From NCBI GenBank assembly GCA_958510875.1, contig OY294069.1:165043111-165107110 (forward strand): a DNA stretch of 64,000 nucleotides, written 5' to 3'. This stretch comes from Endomychus coccineus. Its lineage: Eukaryota; Arthropoda; Insecta; Coleoptera; Endomychidae. Shown here piece after piece: positions 24,183 through 34,602 of the stretch. Position 1 is the first letter of the stretch, and every line of letters starts with the position of its first letter. A program made the translations under genes and the position numbers. Below the pieces are notes generated by a model. That model was given only the letters and a program-made list of their open reading frames with translations, was not told where the DNA came from and searched no databases.

Positions 24183-25770
24183 GCTGAAGCAATTGGTAGG
24201 AATTTCGCTTCCAGTTCAGTCCCTCTCCTAACCAAAGATGATGGCACACTGGCTATTACACCACAAGAAGAAGTCAACCTTTTTGCTGGAACGTTTGCAG
24301 CAAATTCAACTTTGGATCCACAGGACCCTCATAATATTGCTGTCATCGATAGCTATATGCCTGAAAGTGTCTTTCGTAAGCGCACAATTAGGCGCATTCT
24401 GCTTGATCTCAACACCAAAAAGTCTATGGGGCCAAACGGAATTCTACCTGTCGTTCTCAAGGAATGTCCACCTGAATTAACACCAGTTTCCTGCAGGTTG
24501 TTTACCATTTCTTACAAACTTGGTGTGTTTCCTTCCAGTTGGTAGACAGCTAGAGTGCAACCAATTCCATAAGAAGGAAAGAAGGCCCTTCCCAATATTT
24601 ATAGACCCATTGCACTATTGTACGTGATCTCTAAAATAATGGAGAAAGTAATCAACATCGAGCTCATGAAATAGCTAGAGAGCTACAAAATTGTGAATGA
24701 CCAGCAGTATGGCTTTCGTCAGCAGAGATCAACAGGAGATCTGATTGCCTACGTGACACAAGTATGGCTGAAATCTATTGAAACACATGGGGAAGCTGTA
24801 TCATTGGATATCTCCAAAGCATTTGACCGAATCTGCCTCAAAACCTTCTTGGGAAACTTCCGTCATATGGTTTGCCGCCTCAACTTTGTGGCTTACTATC
24901 CAGTTTTCTCTCAGATAGATCACTCAATTTGGTGTTTGACTCCAATACAATGGTTATCAAAGCTGGTGTTCCACAGGGACATATCTTGGCACCAACTTTG
25001 TTTCTGTTCCATATCAAAGATTTGCTGGAAGTGACCACAGCTTTACAGATGATGGCACACTTCATACCGCGTTCTCATCTAGAGCCCCTATACCTTTCAT
25101 TGGAGTCAGAGGAGCGAGATAAGGACGGGTTGACGCAATTAATGGAGATCTGGCAAAGATTTTGAAATGAGGATCTGATAATCTAGTAGAGTTTAATGCA
25201 ACCAAACTCAAGACGGATCCCACAATCCCTAATATGATGATGTCAGGTACAACTATTCCTATGAAGTCTTCCATAACAATGGAATCACCACCAACAGCAC
25301 CCTCTCATGAGACGATCATATGAGGCCCTTTGCAGAACAGAGTTACAGAAGCTTGGTTTTTTATTCCGAGCCAAGAGCTAATTTACATCCCAGCAGCTTT
25401 TCATAATCTACAAAGCGCAGATTCGACCTGTCCTGAAGTAATGTTCACATGTTTGGAGTTTGGCTCCCAAACATACGCTGAAGCTTTTGGATTAAATCCA
25501 GAAGAGAGCTATTCGTTTGATTGATGATGTCAAACATACGGGTTAACTGTCCTTTTTCTACAGATATTTCCATGCGAGACGAGCTCAAACTAGTCACCAC
25601 TCACTGTCAAACACGAGACCTGCCGATCTTCTTCCTACCCGACTTCACTTTTTTATCGAACAGCGAAGTTGTGGAACTCTTTACCTAGTGAGATATTTCC
25701 CTATGCCTATACATGCCCTATATTCCACTGCTGGCTCACACAATCACACACTTTCTCGTGTAGTCAAAAT
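24183..25770 (+). pseudogene. Non-LTR retrotransposon (LINE) reverse-transcriptase relic
   Basis: Plus-strand frames give, in order, IRRILLDLNTKKSMGPNGI, RPIALLYVISKIMEKVI, QQYGFRQQRSTGDLIAYV, SLDISKAFDRI, and AGVPQGHILAPTLFLFHI, a classic LINE reverse-transcriptase order. The catalytic FADD box is degraded. The C-terminal part (near 25510-25740) ends with a CGTLYLVRYFPMPIHALY stretch, the usual WNSLPSEVFP tail after frameshift. Multiple stops and shifts (24543, 24672, 25031, 25163) show long inactivity. It is the same family as the minus-strand piece at 49960-50690. The clade is probably in the Jockey/R1 group. Confidence 0.85.
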
Positions 25771-26496
25771 AAAAAAAAGGGACGAAAACATATCGAATCA
25801 CTACAAGGAATAGAAGCAGCTACCAATACAGCAACTTCAAGTTTGTTGCCTACTTCATCCAGGTAATTCACTGATGTTACGAAATTCGTGGAAACAGACG
25901 AAAAACGTTTGTTAAATCAGTGGCCATTATGGAGTTAATAATATTAACATAAATACTCTTAAGTGCTTCCCACGAATTGAATTGAATAATTATGTATGTT
26001 TGAAGTCTTACTAAATAACTCCTTGAAGTGTTTATCATGATTATAATACTAAATAAAATAGTAATTCGATAATTATCTGGAAGATGCTAATTGAATAGTT
26101 GAGCCGCTAAAGAAATCTTTTGGAAATACTGATTCTGCCTAACAATAAATGTGTAATATTATATCAGCAATCAACATATATTTATTATGATCGTATCCAA
26201 TTGTTCCCTAAATAAATATAATCAAATCCGATGTGTTAATACTATATAATTAAATTATGGAGACAATCACATTCTACGCACCACTACGCAGATCTAGGTA
26301 AATATGCGTAAAATATATGCATGATGTGTCAAATCCGAGAAAACATACTGAATAGTAATTTATGTCTCCCTCGAACCTTTGTTTACTAAACCGATACTGT
26401 CAGACAGTTACATATACAATGTCTTACCAGATCACTATAAATTATTAATAATCACCTTTATAATTATACTAAAAACTTTGTTAAAGTACTGGCGAT
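25771..26496. other. Spacer, no recognised feature
   Basis: A+T-rich; the end of the LINE 3' region cannot be placed exactly. Confidence 0.4.
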
Positions 26497-26566
26497 GTTT
26501 CAGCTACCAAGTATAGCCCTCATCAGAGTAAACTAATACTCTTATGATGGTTACTTGGTAGCTGAA
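26497..26566. ncRNA. Head-to-head pair of hammerhead-like motifs (second PLE family)
   Basis: On the minus strand 26497-26526 reads CTGATGA, G, GGCTA-TACTTGG-TAGCT (stem II), GAAAC. On the plus strand 26539-26566 reads CTTATGA, TGGTTAC-TTG-GTAGCT, GAAAG, a degenerate copy with a G-to-T change in the core. The two face each other across a short spacer, as at inverted PLE ends. Related stem II sequence recurs at 43884-43925. Stem I pairing is poor, so activity is doubtful. Confidence 0.5.
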
Positions 26567-27043
26567 AGGTTCTCGGTTTTTTAACAGTATTTTTAGACGA
26601 TGAAGATGATTGTTTCTTATTTATAGTATTACAGTGTATACACAGTGTGACCTATTTTATAGCTTGTTAATACCATATTAGAATAGGAATGCGTCATTTA
26701 ATCTATAGCAATAGAAGCATTTAAATCGCGAAATTTGCTGAGTTGGAATCTACACAAACATTGTGGCAATCTATTTTTTGGGGGCCAAACTAACTTTAGA
26801 AAAAACAAACAATTTATTATAAATGATGAATCAACTAACATACAATGACTAACACTAGTGAAAATCGAACTTTTAATAGTTATTTTATTAAAGCTTAGAA
26901 TGGATTTTCATCATGTAAAGGTTGATTCTATTCAATTAACTAACAATTGGTTAATTTCAAATGTTATATTTAGGTATTTTGGATTAAAATTAACACGTTT
27001 TACTATCACGAATTTATTAGAAAAATGTATATTTCCTTAGTTA
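26567..27043. other. Spacer, no recognised feature
   Basis: A+T-rich sequence before the inverted-repeat element at 27044. Confidence 0.4.
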
Positions 27044-27736
27044 TACCCGGAAATCTCGAAAACATGATTTGGGAAAATAAAAAATATTCAAAAAATCTCA
27101 TATTTTTGTTTTTTCGAAAACGCATACTTTACAGAAAAGTTACTACTACTACTTACAGAAAAGTTACTAAAAATGTAACTAGGAATATGCGATTTTTGAC
27201 AAAATCGATGGACAATTTTGGACCCGACAAGCTAAAAGAAGCGAGCCTGGAAAATGATAGAAATGTAAACTTTGAACCTTTTACAAGGTCGAAACAGCCA
27301 CAATCCGGGTCGAAAACTGTTTTGAAATAGTTAATTTTCGATAAATCGAATGACGTTCACGTGAGAAGCCCGTAGCTCGCGAGTTGGAAGAGTGAAAACT
27401 TTCTGTACCTAATACGGCTTTACGACGACTTTTCGCGTGCCGTTTTCGCTCCATGTCGTGAGATTATCATCGGGGCCGTTGCATAGGCACATTCTCGGGC
27501 CCCAAAATATCGATTAAATAGGAAAATTTAATTAAAACAGTTTGAGCCATTCTCAGATCTCAGCCATGCGCGTCTAACGTGCCAAGTACCAAAGGGAATT
27601 TTCTAGCTACTGAAATATACCGAAAGCGGGTAAAAGCTAGCGGCCCATAGCCGAAAACACTTTATTACAACTGGCGCCGGTCGCACGGGGCACTGAACGG
27701 CCCCAAATTAACAAGATCGAGATTTTCCGGGTGGTA
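27044..27736. mobile_element. Non-autonomous element with ACCCGGAAATCTCGA ends
   Basis: The left end ACCCGGAAATCTCGA (from 27045) is inverted at the right as TCGAGATTTTCCGGGT (ending 27732), with TA beyond each side. The interior 27262-27720 is a diverged copy of 19164-19620 in the 18981 element, although the ends differ. It carries no transposase. The shared core with different ends suggests two related non-autonomous families or capture of a common module. Confidence 0.65.
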
Positions 27737-27899
27737 ACTTAAATATAAAACTACTTTTGGGAACATTCTCCATAAAAATTGAGGAGTTTCTATACAGAAC
27801 AATTTGTTATAAACAACAAATTAACTAATTGATTTCTTTAAAATCGTTTAATAATAAAAGCAAAAGCAATATTTTGGCAATTTGAGCCACTCACTGATG

Positions 27900-28110
27900 C
27901 CTGCGCAGAAGCAAATTTATCTGGACATACGAGGAAATTTCTTCAAGTTTGGAAATAAATAAAAATCACACGGGGCCAAATCTGGAGAATATGGTGGATG
28001 AAGAACCAATTCGTAGCACAATTCATGCAATTTTGCCATTGCAACTGCGGACCTGTGCGTCGGTGTGTTGTCCTGATGGAACTGCATAATATACGACGGT
28101 GATCGTCGAA
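27900..28110 (-). pseudogene. Mariner (DD34D) transposase C-terminal fragment
   Basis: The minus-strand frame reads IMQFHQDNTPTHRSAVAMA and then HPPYSPDLAPCDFYLFPNLK. The Asp of QDN and the last Asp of SPDLAPCD are separated by 34 residues, the canonical DD34D spacing of mariner. The frame stops at PRMSR. No upstream transposase or terminal repeats were seen. This is a different lineage from the DUF4817-type elements in the window. Confidence 0.85.
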
Positions 28111-28149
28111 GCGATCGACTGTCGATCGCTTACTGTGTCGACATGAATA

Positions 28150-28445
28150 CGCATCTTTTAAAAATTCTTCTTAGCAGTGGATTTTTGATAATTGTACTAT
28201 AGCATTGAGTTTTACAATTTCCTTTATTCGTGTTTCTGTTCGTTTCGGCGACGTGGGCATTTTAATTGTCATTCGTGCGATTGGGACGCTTTGTGTAATA
28301 CAATTAGTTTTAAGTAATCAAGTTTTATTAAACATAATAAGTCTTCTGTTGATGGTCGTGAGACCGAAACGTATGTAGAGACAAAAAAAATTTAAAACAA
28401 AGTGTTATTGTGACCTATTTCCCGAGAATTTATATATAGTTAAAG
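28150..28445 (+). mobile_element. Penelope-like element 3' terminal fragment
   Basis: The sequence parallels 34310-34600 downstream of the PLE coding region: CAGTGGATT, TTCTGTTCGTTTCG, GACGTGGGC, AATTAGTTTTAA, the hammerhead segment, then GTGTTATTGTGACCTATTTC and CGAGAATTTAT. Only the 3' region is present, so it is a 5'-truncated copy in the same orientation as the 32-34 kb element. Confidence 0.8.
28341..28382 (+). ncRNA. Degenerate hammerhead motif (PLE-associated)
   Basis: It reads GTCTT, CTGTTGA, T, GGTC-GTGA-GACC, GAAAC, GTATGT, AGAGAC. Stem II is intact, but the core CUGAUGA has an A-to-T change and stem I/III positions are altered, so it is probably inactive. Confidence 0.65.
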
Positions 28446-28623
28446 ATGGTACATCATAAATGTCATATGGGATCTTCGATTGTGGCGCCATCTGTTTTAT
28501 TTTCAGATACTTTTCACTTTGCCCTCGTACATCCCCAGTGAAGCCGGCAGAAAGCTCACCAGTGTACTAATATAAAATCATATCGTGAGAGCCCTAATAT
28601 ATTCCAATATATTTTTTCAGCAC

Positions 28624-28652
28624 CAATAATAATAATAATAATAATAAATCTT
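28624..28652. repeat. Microsatellite tail (ATA/AAT)n of the LINE
   Basis: About nine AAT-type repeats end the LINE on the minus strand; such simple repeats replace poly(A) in several LINE clades. Confidence 0.8.
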
Positions 28653-28941
28653 TATTTACTTAGATAGAAATTACAATAGAACTAATATAATACTATTAAC
28701 AAATTCTAAGTAAAATAAGGTACATGGTGCTCTTTAAGATTAAATCTTGTGTGAGCTAAATATAACAATGAAATAAATTAGTTTTTTAAATATTTACATA
28801 ATTAATTTAATACATTTTCGTTCAATTTAAATTAGTTTAATACTCTGAACAAGTAGATAAATCATTAAGAATAGGCAGGGACACTTAACTTTTTATATAC
28901 CGTTTTCCGAACGAGAGTATATGCGGTTATCAGAATATATA

Positions 28942-31647
28942 CTATTCCCGAACTACTGGGATGCGATTTTTCATGTCAATTTCATTGTGGATATGGGATC
29001 TAGGTTTCTGAAAGATATATTCCTTTAGTTTTTTGTTTAATAATTTGACGTTATTTATTCTTTTTATTTCTTCTGGCAAGTTTGAAATTATTTTTGGTCT
29101 TAGATAATTATAGCTGCGCTGTCCTACTGTTTTATTCACTGTTGGCGGTAAGTAGTAAGTATATCTATTTCTTGTTTCATATTGGTGTTCGTTGAATTTT
29201 AACAAGTGTTTTCTTAGGTTTTGTTTCCGTACTATTTCAAAGTAAAAAAGTTGACGTAGGTCCATTATTTTAGTTTCTCTATACAGGTCATCGCTACTAT
29301 AAGTATTCTTTTTATTATATATAATTTTCAAAAAGCGCTTTTGAAGAACTTCCAGTGCGTTCAAATATGATGCGTTAACTCCTCCCCACGATAGGATGCC
29401 ATATTTCAAATGTGATTCCACTAAGGAATGATATAACGTTCGAAGCTGTTTAATGTCGAGTATATCTTTCAAGTATTTAAATTTATGAACGATGCATCGA
29501 AGTTTTTTTATGATGTGAGTTATATGTGCATTCCATCGTAGGTGAGAGTCTAGAATTATGCCCAGATATTTAGTTTGTAATGAACATTGGATTGCAAAAT
29601 TGTCTAATTTGAGCTCTGTAAATTGCGGTAGATGATTTTTTTGTGAAGCAAATGGTAGTGCTACTGTCTTATTAAAGTTTATGGTAAGTAGTTTATAATC
29701 AAACCATGTCTTAATTATATTAAGATCTGCCTCCGCGTCCTGTTTTAAGGTAGTCCAAGTATCTCCTACATATATAATTGCTGTATCGTCTGCGAAACTG
29801 AAAATTACTCCTTTCGTATCAAGTGAGAATATATTGTTAACATAGATGTTGAACAATATTGGCCCTAAAATTGTGCCTTGTGGTATTCCATATTCGGAAG
29901 TTTCGTATTCGCTTCTATGTTTATTAATTTCTACACATTGTGATCTATTTGTGAGATAATTTGTCATTAATTTGTGTGCGGTATCTCTAAAACCGATATT
30001 TTCTAAAGTATCTAACAATTCCTTATGACTGACTGAGTCGAAAGCTTTAGATAAATCTATAAAAACACCTAGAACCTTCTTCTGTTCATCTAGATTCTTG
30101 TAAATTTTATCTGTCAGGAAAAGCATAGCATCTTGTGTAGACATCTTTTGACGAAATCCAAACTGCCTGGTCGATATAATTTTGTACTTTTCTAGGAATG
30201 TCGTGATTCTTACTTTTAGTACCTTCTCAACAATCTTTGATATATTAGATATCAGAGATATCGGTCGATAATTGATGAGTGCTTCTGTGTTTCCAGACTT
30301 GAAAATTGGTTTAACTATAGATATTTTCAGTGATGATGGAAAATCTCCTGTTTCTAATATTATATTAATGATGTGAGTTAGCGGAATTGATATTTTTTTT
30401 CTAATTAATTTTAAAATTTCTGGTGTGATGTTCTCAACTCCAGTCGCCTTTTTATTCTTCAGTTCGTCTATTATTTTCTCAATTTCTTCAGGAGTTGTTG
30501 GTTCAAGGTATATAGAATTTGATAATATGTTTTTTTTCTCTTTATATTCCAGAGGTTTTTGTATTTTGTCGGCCATACTTTTACCAATCTTCGTAAAATA
30601 TTCGTTGAACGCATTTGTAATTGATTGGGTTCCTGTAATTACTAAATTATCTTCTTTAATTCTATTTATATCATCTTTTCTTTTATTGTTTGAACCACAC
30701 ATTTTATTCACCGTATTCCATAGATTTTTGTTGGTATTTTGGTTTATCTTTATTTGTGACTGATAATAATTCCTTTTTGCATATCTTATCAAGTCTGTCA
30801 GTTTATTTCTATAAGTTTTAAATTCCTTTTTAAGTTCTTCATTTTCGTGGTCTTTCTTCATTTGTTTTGATAATTTGTCCTTGTGATTAATTGATGTTAC
30901 AATGCCTTGTGTCACCCAAGATTTGCGTTTCGAAATTTTTTTTCTATAAGTATACGTGGATCTTTTTATCAATTCCTGTAGTATGTTTATTAATGAATCG
31001 ACCTTGTCTTTAGCGTTTGTTAGACTCATTGTTTCTGTCCAGTTTATTTTATTAATTTCGGTTTTAAGTGTTTTTTGGTTAGTTTTTGTATAGGTTACGA
31101 ATTTTTTATTATTATGGTTCGGACACCCTGGTATTAGTAATTGGCAACAGACAATGTAGTGGTCAGTTATTGAAGTTTTTATAATTAGTGGCAGCACTAG
31201 ATCTTCAATGTCTGAGGATACACTTTTTACGAATATATGGTCTAAGCACGTTTTGGAGTTGTTGTGCACTCTGGTATAATCATTTATTAATGACTGGAAG
31301 CCGTATTGTCCTAAAATATTCATATAGTTATGCGCAGAGATATCATTTTTCTCCGTCAAAATGTCAATGTTTATGTCCCCTATCCAAAATTGATAATCCG
31401 AGCTTAGAATTTTGTGTTGTAGGAAATTTTCGAGAGCTTGATTGAACTCGTTGACATTGGTTGATGGGGGTCTGTACATAGCAATTACATTTATTTTTTT
31501 GTGGCATACCTCAATAATGATATCTATTAGTGCTAAGTCTCCTATATTGATTAATTGGTGTGTGGTTTTGAAATTTTCTTTTACGTATATTATTGTGCCG
31601 TCGTTTTTGTTTGTGCAGCTTTCAATATGTACATTGCATAAAAACAT
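28942..31647 (-). CDS. LINE ORF2: endonuclease plus reverse transcriptase, uninterrupted 901 codons
   Basis: An AP-endonuclease-like domain occupies about residues 1-165 (MYRPPS at 57, IGDINID at 89, final TDH at 161-163); its N-terminal motif is missing. The reverse transcriptase spans about 385-680: NKKATGVENITPEILK at 398, RPISLISNISKIVEKV at 461, FGFRQKMSTQDA at 496, VFIDLSKAFDSVSHKE at 528, GIPQGTILGPILFNIY at 587 and the catalytic FSFADDTAII at 616. The C-terminal tail has QRSYNYLRPKIISNLPEEI. It would nick target DNA and prime reverse transcription of its own RNA. No internal stop or frameshift is seen. The start ATG is simply the first one in a truncated frame; a full element would begin upstream. 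The clade is CR1/Jockey-like. Confidence 0.9.
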   Translation of the reverse strand: MFLCNVHIESCTNKNDGTIIYVKENFKTTHQLINIGDLALIDIIIEVCHKKINVIAMYRPPSTNVNEFNQALENFLQHKILSSDYQFWIGDINIDILTEKNDISAHNYMNILGQYGFQSLINDYTRVHNNSKTCLDHIFVKSVSSDIEDLVLPLIIKTSITDHYIVCCQLLIPGCPNHNNKKFVTYTKTNQKTLKTEINKINWTETMSLTNAKDKVDSLINILQELIKRSTYTYRKKISKRKSWVTQGIVTSINHKDKLSKQMKKDHENEELKKEFKTYRNKLTDLIRYAKRNYYQSQIKINQNTNKNLWNTVNKMCGSNNKRKDDINRIKEDNLVITGTQSITNAFNEYFTKIGKSMADKIQKPLEYKEKKNILSNSIYLEPTTPEEIEKIIDELKNKKATGVENITPEILKLIRKKISIPLTHIINIILETGDFPSSLKISIVKPIFKSGNTEALINYRPISLISNISKIVEKVLKVRITTFLEKYKIISTRQFGFRQKMSTQDAMLFLTDKIYKNLDEQKKVLGVFIDLSKAFDSVSHKELLDTLENIGFRDTAHKLMTNYLTNRSQCVEINKHRSEYETSEYGIPQGTILGPILFNIYVNNIFSLDTKGVIFSFADDTAIIYVGDTWTTLKQDAEADLNIIKTWFDYKLLTINFNKTVALPFASQKNHLPQFTELKLDNFAIQCSLQTKYLGIILDSHLRWNAHITHIIKKLRCIVHKFKYLKDILDIKQLRTLYHSLVESHLKYGILSWGGVNASYLNALEVLQKRFLKIIYNKKNTYSSDDLYRETKIMDLRQLFYFEIVRKQNLRKHLLKFNEHQYETRNRYTYYLPPTVNKTVGQRSYNYLRPKIISNLPEEIKRINNVKLLNKKLKEYIFQKPRSHIHNEIDMKNRIPVVRE

Positions 31648-31660
31648 AAGTACTATACTA

Positions 31661-31988
31661 ATTGTTTAATAAAAGGATTTACATTAAATTGATAGTTTCT
31701 TTGACATGTACTTAAATGTAAATTTTAAGCAGAGATAAGCAATTAGCAAATCATGTTAATGATGAATATAATTTTACTTCAATGACTCTTCTGAAGGATG
31801 AACAATGTTTTCCAAATTACAACGAAATGATTAAATATAAAAGTTGATAAAGCACAACAATAAGTGAATGTTAGGAATATTTTCCAATGAATATTCAATA
31901 TTCATGACATCATCTTCATTACATCTCGTGGTACAATCGAGATAGTCTAATCAAATAGTTCCATAAAATTTGAAACAACCTTCACGGA
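31661..31988. other. Spacer between LINE and MULE
   Basis: A+T-rich with no recognised feature. Confidence 0.4.
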
Positions 31989-32095
31989 TTGGGCGTCGCG
32001 TTTTGTGCGGGATTATAAAACCTCGTTTCGGGCGTACCCCCTAGATGCAATAAAATGTATTTGCAATACCTTCTCGTTTCGTGCGATTTAAACTG
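31989..32095. repeat. Left terminal inverted repeat of the MULE
   Basis: Contains CGCGTTTTGTGCG, CCTCGTTTCGGGCG and CTCGTTTCGTGCG in the same order as the inverted right end. Confidence 0.7.
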
Positions 32096-32233
32096 AACGT
32101 CGGAAACTAAATAATTAGGTAGGGACTTACCTTCCTACCTCCAATACTTTATACTTTTAGCTAATTTGGAATACCTACTTTTATCTTAGAGATATCTTAG
32201 TCTATCGTAGGATCGGTTGGATTATAGAGAAAT

Positions 32234-32246
32234 AACAACTAATAAT
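32234..32246. repeat. Target-site duplication of the PLE (left)
   Basis: AACAACTAATAAT, identical to 34603-34615. Confidence 0.7.
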
Positions 32247-32331
32247 AATATAAAGATTCTTGACCCAGTATGAATTTATACAAAAATTCTCGGGAAATAG
32301 GTCACAATAATACTCTGTTTTAAATTTTCGT

Positions 32332-34044
32332 CTTGACAATATTATTGCAAATTTAGAATGCGGAATCAGGAATAAAAATTTAGAAGAAAAAAATGAAATT
32401 AGAAACAAAGTTTGTAACATCTTAACAAACAAAAAGAACAAACAGAAAGCAGAAATAGGTATTGCAAAGAATCGTTTTAACTATCATACAAAAATAACAA
32501 AAGAGTTCTTAGATGCTAACCCTCAAATTTTAGTTTTGAACGCGGATAAATGTAATAAAACCGTCATAATGCATAGAAATGACTATGAAAACAAAATGGG
32601 AAACCTTTTAAATGATGAAACAACTTATAAGAAATTAAAATCTGACCCTACTTTATCAGTACAAAATAACATGAATAAATTGATAAATAAATGGCATAAA
32701 GATAAGATAATCCCTATTGAATTAGAAAATAAATTAATTTGCCATAATGGGCCAGCACCTTATATCTATGGGCTTCCGAAACTACATAAAAATGATATAC
32801 CCCTAAGACCCATTGTAAGTAATATTGGAGCTCCTACTTACAATTTATCAAAATTTCTATCTAAATCTAGCAATAATATAATAGGAAAAAATGAATTTTA
32901 TGTTAAAGACTCATGGCATTTTAATGAATGTATAAAAAATGAATCCGTACCAGTAAACCATCAACTAATTTCCTTGGACGTTATTTCTTTATTTACAAAT
33001 ATACCTGTCGTTTTGGCATTGAATTGCATCAAAAAACGTTGGGCAGAAATTGAAAACCACACACCTCTTGATCAATCGGATTTTATAAATGCGGTAAAGT
33101 TTTGTTTAGAATGCACTTATTTTCAGTACGGTGAGCAATATTTTGGACAAATTTTCGGCACAGCAATGGGATCTCCTATTTCAGCTACCATTGCTAACCT
33201 CGTTATGGAATGCCTAGAGGAATCCGTTATAAATTCATTAGATTTTCAGCCTGTATTCTTTAAACGATATGTAGATGATTGCCTTATGTGTGTTCCCAAC
33301 GATAAAGTTCAATATGTGATTAATAAATTCAACAATTTCCACTGTAAACTTCAATTCACTTGTGAAATAGAAATAAACAAAAACATTGGTTTACTAAAGA
33401 AGTTTGGTCCCAACGTTATCTTCATTTCAATTTCGTTGCACCAGCTTGTTATAAAAAAAAGTGTCATTAACAGCCTTACAGACCGCGCGGTGAAATTGTC
33501 CCACGCAGAAGACCGTCCCAAAAATTTAAAAATTGTTCGTAATACACTAGAAATGAATGGCTACCCAAAAACGTTCTTCAATCCTATCATTAAAGAGAGA
33601 ATAAACAAAATCTATAATGGTTCTTCATATAAAGATAACATAACAGGTAATACAGACAATTATATAACTTTACCATACATTCCGGAGACCTCAGAAAAAA
33701 TTAAGAAATGTTTGAAAAAGTACGATATAAATGTTGCGCATAAACCTACTAACTGTGTTGGGAAATATTTCTCAAATCTAAAACCTGTAATACCTAAAGA
33801 TAAACAAACCCACACAGTATATAAATTGAATTGTTTAGATTGTGATGGAACTTATACTGGAATCTCTGAACAATATTTACAAAAAAGAATGTACGGCCAT
33901 AAGTATAGCACAAGAAATAATAACTTAGAAAATTCCACCGCCCTTGCTAAACACTGCTTTGATTATAACCATCAGTTTGATTACAAAAATGTTAATATTT
34001 TAACTAAAGAAACCAATTATTATAAAGATCTATCCTGGAGATGA
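32332..34044 (+). pseudogene. Penelope-like reverse transcriptase with GIY-YIG endonuclease domain
   Basis: A single frame is open from about 32311 to the stop at 34042-34044. It contains YIYGLPKLHKNDIPLRPIVS (32742 on), SLDVISLFTNIP (32971 on), FGTAMGSPISATIANLVME (33154 on), and the catalytic RYVDDCLMCVPN (33265 on). The GIY-YIG domain is near 33817-34000 (VYKLNCLDCDGTYTG, QKRMYGHK). Compared with the related minus-strand copy at 39432-39749, about 60 bases are missing after EIEINKNI and residues up to SVINS are read out of frame, so a deletion has been partly restored in frame. A missing A near 34025 shifts the end; the true tail ILEMIHIKRDSNSVNH continues in another frame to 34129. No true start codon is evident at the 5' end. 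Confidence 0.88.
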
Positions 34045-34505
34045 TTCACATAAAACGGGATTCCAATTCTGTGAACCATAGGAATGATATTCAGGGATTG
34101 AGTCAGATTTATACTAACTTGATTAATTAAAACTCTTGCAAATTCCTACATGCGTCTTTATAATGTTAAAAGAATATTTTAGGAAGAACGCTTATAGTAA
34201 ATTCCAATGCAGGTCTAAAACCTTTTCAAGTACGTCATAAATCTACATCTGTTTCGAGTAAATATCAACAAATAGCTTCGAACTTCAGTTGCTTTGAGAC
34301 CATAGCAATATGCGTTTGTATATTATGAGAATTTTACTGAACAGTGGATTCTTGTTACAAAAAAAATTATACTTTAATATTAGCGATACAATTTTCGATT
34401 ATTCGAGGTTCTGTTCGTTTCGACGGCGTGGACTTTTTGATTGAAAATTGTGCGATATGGACGCTTGTGCTAATTAGTTTTAATTAACCCCTTTTTACAT
34501 AATAA

Positions 34506-34547
34506 GTCTTCTGATGAAGGTCGTGAGACCGAAACGTACGTAAAGAC
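34506..34547 (+). ncRNA. Hammerhead ribozyme motif (PLE-associated), core intact
   Basis: It reads GTCTT, CTGATGA, A, GGTC-GTGA-GACC, GAA, ACGTACGT, A, AAGAC. GTCTT pairs with AAGAC (stem I), GGTC with GACC closed by a GUGA tetraloop (stem II), and the palindromic ACGTACGT forms a tiny stem III, perhaps in dimers. The predicted cleavage site is after the A following ACGT. One unpaired base precedes stem II. It lies downstream of the PLE coding region, where hammerheads are known in this superfamily. Confidence 0.82.
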
Positions 34548-34602
34548 AAAAATATAAAACAAAGTGTTATTGTGACCTATTTCTCGAGAATTTTTGTATA
34601 AA

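Larger units (their letters stand above)
28621..31660 (-). mobile_element. Non-LTR retrotransposon, 5'-truncated, with (AAT)n tail
   Basis: The element runs on the minus strand from about 31660 to a microsatellite tail at 28624-28652 (AAT repeats), just after an AATAAA signal on the minus strand (AGTAAATAAAGATTTATT). The coding frame is 28942-31647 and the 3' UTR about 28653-28941. The endonuclease domain lacks its first residues, so the copy is truncated at its 5' end, as usual for LINEs. No target duplication was identified with confidence. Confidence 0.87.
32247..34602 (+). mobile_element. Penelope-like element with inverted 5' segment and 3' hammerhead
   Basis: The 5' side begins with an inverted copy of the element's own 3' end (GATTCTTGACCCAGTATGAA, then AATTCTCGGGAAATAGGTCA). 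The reverse transcriptase/GIY-YIG frame follows, then the 3' region with a hammerhead and TGTGACCTATTTCTCGAGAA. A 13-bp direct repeat AACAACTAATAAT flanks it (32234-32246 and 34603-34615), a plausible target duplication. It lies inside the MULE. Small deletions show it is not a perfect active copy. Confidence 0.85.

Noticed and set aside
28621..28660. Possible CRISPR-like or regulatory short tandem repeat
   Set aside because: It is a plain AAT microsatellite forming the tail of a LINE; no spacers are present.
30425..30763. Plus-strand open frame of 112 codons
   Set aside because: It is the antisense of the LINE coding frame at 28942-31647 and has no family motifs.
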